64,000 nt of DNA, taken from NCBI GenBank assembly GCA_038025085.1, contig CM076144.1:32795501-32859500 (forward strand). Reading direction: 5' to 3'. The notes under the pieces are model-generated. The model saw nothing but the letters and a program-made list of their open reading frames with translations, did not search any database and was not told the origin of the DNA. The position numbers were made by a program, and so were the translations under genes. How positions within the stretch are numbered: position 1 is the first letter of the stretch; each line of letters begins with the position of its first letter. This stretch comes from Tetragonia tetragonoides (lineage: Eukaryota > Streptophyta > Magnoliopsida > Caryophyllales > Aizoaceae). Positions 60,701-64,000 of this stretch are shown piece by piece.

Positions 60701-63700
60701 ATTATTTGTAAATTCTCTCTTTTAGGTCTCTGTTCAATATGCTTAAGTTTAAGACATTACATTGAGGCATTTTTTTCTTTACTTTTACTTTTTTATAATC
60801 TAAAACAACTTGATATATAATTATTTATGAAACATAAAAGGAGCCAGATGAAGCACAGGGCATCAGCTCACTTATACTATGTGTTGTTGTTGTTGTATTT
60901 GCGACAACACACATCAACTATTCCTTCAGGACCTAAGTGGGACACGGACACCTTGGATAGGTGCCATGCCACGGGTCCGAAACCCGGACACGACACAATG
61001 CCAACACCTGGACACGACATCTATTAGAATTTTTTCCCCCTTTGAATGGCGCTTCCCTGTGTCTATGTCAGTGTCACTGTTCATGTCTGTATCTGTGTCC
61101 ATGCAACCTACTAAGTGACCATAGGAGGATTTAGTATTCATTGAAGATCTACCAGCATAGCACAGGCCAACCCTCCAAGATCAATCCCGCCCCTCCCACC
61201 CTGCTCACTGCACCAATAAATTTAGATATAACCAATTTCAGTTGGGCCTGCCTCTTTTTAGGGTTCCATACTTTAGTTCTTTATGTTCACAAATGATGCC
61301 ATGCTTGCTTTTGGTACTCCAAAAACTAGTTAAGCAGAACATGCTTTCTCTCCCTCCCCAACTGATAGGTCCCACAAATCTACCTTGCTTCTTCCAGCAT
61401 TTGACCTTCTCAATTAGAAAACTTCTTGTGTTTAAAAAACAGATTTTGATCATTTCATATATTACACAATACTTTCAGATAGAGAAAATAATTTTTTTTT
61501 AGAGATAAGGGGTAGAGAGAATAATTTAACTATAGAAATAATAAACAAGTTACAACGGTAGGACAAGATATTCTCCTAAGCATTATACAATGATGCATTC
61601 CAAAACAAAAACTACGCGACTTTAAACTAAAGCTTCTATTTATCCCCAAACACCAAGCTTTTCCACACCAATCTCCTCTTGAACATGTCAGCTAAGAGCT
61701 TACACTACTAGTTTATACCCTTTTTATCAGAGTTCAAAAAACTAGTTAAGCGCCAGTGAGCTATCAAGTTTCAATATACTTATATCGATTAGCAAGCTGG
61801 ACTCTCAAATCTTTTGCTTTTTGCGGGAGATGAAAGAACAAAAATGGATTCATGAAGGTTTGACAACAAGCAGGGAAGAGATGGAAGAGATCAAACATGG
61901 GAATAGGATCTTTTGTTTTGGTTGGTAAGGTGGCCCACAGCTTGGGGGATCAAAGGGATCCAAAACTGCTGGAGAGGAGAACCCCCCACTCAGGGGTGGA
62001 TGGTGGGAAGGGAGCCACTGCTCCCAACCCCAATTATCTCTCCTAGCTCATACACTCATACGCGCGCGCACGGGCGTATGAGTGTATATCTTCCTTTATT
62101 TTCAGTTGTGTGATGAAAATTTTAGTTGTGTGTATAGTCGATTAGAGAGTATTGAAATTTCTGTTCGATATTGTATCTTTAGGTATAGTAGTATACATAT
62201 ACATAGAGTTTACTTTCTTTCATTTTCATACATCAAGATGATCTCAACCAATAAAAATTCGTCAGAACATAACGAAAAAAAAATGTTGTCATAAATTGTA
62301 TCCATAGTTGAGTATTTAAGCATGTAGGTGGACTAACCCGGATATCCAAGCAATGCTGATGAAATGTTGATGGACAGCCATCACAACAAATCAAATTCCC
62401 TCCATCACCACAAATTGCACAAGTGTCATCGTTAGGATCATCCCCATCAACATCAATTTCACGGAAACCATTATGTTGAGCCTCGTCTTGTCTATTCCAT
62501 GCATCAACCTGGCACTCCAAAAGGGAAAGTCCGGTGCTCAAATATATGTTTTGGAATGGTTGGCGGAGTTTGCTTGCTGCATGGATTTCAAACTTGGAAA
62601 TGGTAAGAATTTTACTGCAGCAACCACAATGAATTCCATCCCTTGTAATCCAACCCTCCAGCATGACTCGTGTGCGTCTACGGTTCATATAGTGCACCTT
62701 CTCAGTCAGTTTCACAGTTCCAGAGTCAATCAACCAGGATAGCAAATTACGTTTTCCTGTGTATGGAACAAACCCATCACTGTCGGAATATGGCCCCTTC
62801 TCAGAACTGCGAACTAGCAACGTACACCTGCCAATCTTTTTACTTTTCCTTCCATGAATGAAGGTAGAATTGGACATCCCAGATGATTTTTGACCCCTTT
62901 CTTGCATTTTACTGCTTGGACTACTTCCACCCCTAGAGTATGCTTCCTTCGATGCACTTTTGGAGGATTTACCACTGCGTTTCATGAATGAACTCAGCCT
63001 TTCATCATGCCTGCCACTGGCTTTGCTGTCTGTATCTGAATCATCCTCTTCAAAGTTTCTCCTGGTACGTTCTCTCTTTCTTTTACCCCCAGCTTCCTCT
63101 CTTTTCTTTCTTTTAAGTTCCTTTTCCATCTTCTTCCTGGTTTGCCTTGTCAATTTACTCAGTGTGTCCTCCGCTATTGGAGCAAACGAAGTACAGTCAT
63201 CCCCAGGTTTCAAGACATTGCCTTCGTCCTCGAGTTGCTTTTGAAGTGCATCATAAGCTTTTATGATTGACCAGTAAGCAGTACCCGCAGGGTTAACATA
63301 CACCGCATCAAAATAATCTCTGCCCCGCCGAGGTCTATAATCGATTGTCCAACCTGCATCCACAAGCATGGTCCTTATTTTCTCCCGTAATAATTGCTTC
63401 TCAGTGCCACTACCACGCTTGACTTTTCCATCCTTCAATTTGGTTGGCTGGGCACTTTCAGGCGACTGCATACTTCCTCCACTCCTCCCTCTTTTGACAG
63501 GCCGATGAACTCCCACACTATCAGATTGCAGCTTTGGAGATTGATCACTATCCTCTGATTCTTCATCACTCTCCTCACTACTCTTAACTGACACTGATTT
63601 TCGCTTTTTCTGTTGATCTTTATCTATCCTACCAACAGCCATAGGCTTCTTTTGCAGTTTCCTTTCTGGATAAGGTGAAGGACGAACAGCTGCATTCTTT

Positions 63701-64000
63701 GAAGGTATTTCTTGGCACCTACGAAGTGTCTTATTCCCTTCTCCTTGTATGTAGTTTCCTGGTTTCAGGGGAGCAGTATCCTCCTTATGCTTAACCAACA
63801 CTTTCAAGACCCCATTTTTGCCCTGTAACCTAATAGCTTCATTAGAACCACCGATTTTCTCTTTCCCCGTCGTAATAGGACCCTCATTTTTCACTTCAAA
63901 CCTCCTCTTAACAGAACGACGATCACTACCCTTAATCTTCTCCCCACTCATACTCCCACTAAACGAATTTCTCCTTTTGCAAGTAATATCACCCTTACTA
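48705..64000 (-). CDS. IDM1/At1g05380-type PHD-finger GNAT-fold nuclear protein, 5' partial
   Basis: Eight exons on the minus strand: 64000-62338, 59462-59330, 59209-59124, 57656-57418, 54266-54180, 53208-53109, 52025-51824 and 51739-48705 (TGA). All are GT-AG and in frame. They give 1847 aa in view. The frame is open to the window edge, so the true start lies outside. Domains by visible residue: basic/Ser-rich region with [11 protein letters not shown] (~56-66) and [24 protein letters not shown] (~220-243); Tify-domain-binding region with [16 protein letters not shown] (~450); PHD1 [24 protein letters not shown] to HCPHC (527-566); PHD2-like CKYC, CTFC, HSSC, CGKRC (568-625); GNAT fold with [18 protein letters not shown] (~747-764) and IIPAISEL. 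Relatives are chromatin regulators; IDM1 is a histone acetyltransferase promoting active DNA demethylation. The final 1010 residues are a repeat-built acidic tail, far longer than I recall in relatives. Confidence 0.92.
48768..49532 (-). repeat. Coding tandem repeat B (~50-aa unit, five copies)
   Basis: Within the last exon, residues about 1573-1827, the unit begins [12 protein letters not shown], continues with (L/E)xEVHHAHDI, a VQPVS(D/N)-like stretch and QNxGxVG. The Cys and His positions are mostly conserved in all five copies. The frame is kept throughout, so the repeat is translated. Confidence 0.88.
49842..51536 (-). repeat. Coding tandem repeat A (~120-aa unit, five copies)
   Basis: Units start at DVCN(E/K)VEPSL at 51536, 51185, 50816, 50537 and 50171. 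Shared landmarks are [60 protein letters not shown] and NPDxLITSPHS. Copy 3 lacks about 30 residues (93 instead of ~120) and copy 5 is shortened. Every length change is a multiple of three, so the frame is never lost. Confidence 0.93.
53629..53790 (-). mobile_element. tRNA-derived SINE in an intron of the PHD/GNAT gene
   Basis: The minus strand begins GGGGTAGCTCAGCTGGTAAG (tRNA-like head with A box) and has the B box GGTTCGAGACC. A body with GGGCCACTGGAGGTTTTCCTGG follows, and it ends in an A-rich tail. It is better preserved than the copy at 30968-31138. Confidence 0.88.
55357..56143 (-). mobile_element. 5'-truncated RTE-clade LINE end in an intron of the PHD/GNAT gene
   Basis: The minus-strand frame 56136-55693 (147 aa) reads [38 protein letters not shown] and RRGRPKKTW, the C-terminus of plant RTE reverse transcriptases, without any stop. 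Downstream come two poly(A)-like runs. The typical 3' end follows, CTGCGTACATATGGACCTCCCC with CCGCCCTAGGCGGGA, then a (TTG)n tail (plus-strand AAC repeats at ~55357-55377), as known for RTE/TS-SINE-like ends in plants. Confidence 0.85.
57785..57858. repeat. 37-bp tandem duplication in an intron
   Basis: AATCTCCATTGCTGACTTC and following bases occur at 57785 and 57822. The unit is 37 bp, two near-identical copies. Confidence 0.9.
58430..58575 (-). mobile_element. Short LINE (family 1) 3' fragment in an intron of the PHD/GNAT gene
   Basis: The stretch has a poly-T start, then AGATAAGAAAATTTTTATTGATGAATC, TACAAAAAGGTGGAGGACAAG and a CAATTCC-like end, matching the tail of the family-1 LINEs in the IGPD introns. 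It includes only 3' UTR and a few codons. Confidence 0.85.
60341..60596. mobile_element. Stowaway MITE (256 bp)
   Basis: The terminal inverted repeats are CTCCCTCCGTTCCAAATTGA and its complement TCAATTTGGAACGGAGGGAG. TA target copies lie at 60339-60340 and 60597-60598. This is the classic Stowaway (Tc1/mariner) signature. It lies in the first intron seen of the PHD/GNAT gene. Confidence 0.95.

Noticed and set aside
62473..63244. Plus-strand frames of 63-94 codons
   Set aside because: They are opposite-strand shadows of the large first exon of the PHD/GNAT gene.

Overview
This is plant nuclear DNA, most likely from a eudicot. It is AT-rich, its genes are split by GT-AG introns, and it is packed with plant-type transposable elements. 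Three protein-coding genes can be reconstructed exon by exon. (1) On the + strand, 9711-12440: a PSB27-H2/LPA19-type thylakoid-lumen photosystem II assembly factor (3 exons, 200 aa). (2) On the - strand, 41210-17541: imidazoleglycerol-phosphate dehydratase of histidine biosynthesis (8 exons, 279 aa, 23.7 kb). (3) On the - strand, from the right edge of the window to 48705: an IDM1/At1g05380-type nuclear protein with a Tify-domain-binding domain, two PHD fingers and a GNAT fold (8 exons in view, at least 1847 aa, 5' end outside the window). Its last exon codes for a very large C-terminal tail built from two tandem repeat families.

Layout. 1-679: no gene seen. 680-9256: a non-autonomous LTR retrotransposon carrying only a Ty3-type gag, flanked by CCTTG target duplications. 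Its 3' LTR is split by a second gag-only retrotransposon of Ty1/copia type (3050-8404, target duplication AGGAT), present as a tandem LTR-internal-LTR-internal-LTR array. 9257-12440: the PSB27-H2 gene. 12441-17540: intergenic, with a (CT)23 tract, a 62-bp duplication and a Helitron of about 2.9 kb. 17541-41210: the IGPD gene, whose introns 3, 4, 5 and 7 hold at least eight fragments of one LINE family, a foldback element, a tRNA-derived SINE, segmental duplications and a LARD-like LTR element (35192-39654). 41211-48704: intergenic, with two inverted Harbinger-like elements, AT-rich minisatellites, a second LINE family and a copy of the IGPD 5' region. 48705-64000: the PHD/GNAT gene, whose introns carry a SINE, an RTE-clade LINE end, a LINE tail and a Stowaway MITE.

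The genes do not form a pathway. From memory, the Arabidopsis homologues of genes 1 and 3 are neighbours (At1g05385 and At1g05380), so the window may keep an old linkage with the IGPD gene and its repeats lying between. All exon boundaries come from reading splice signals, frame and family similarity; no alignment or transcript data were available.
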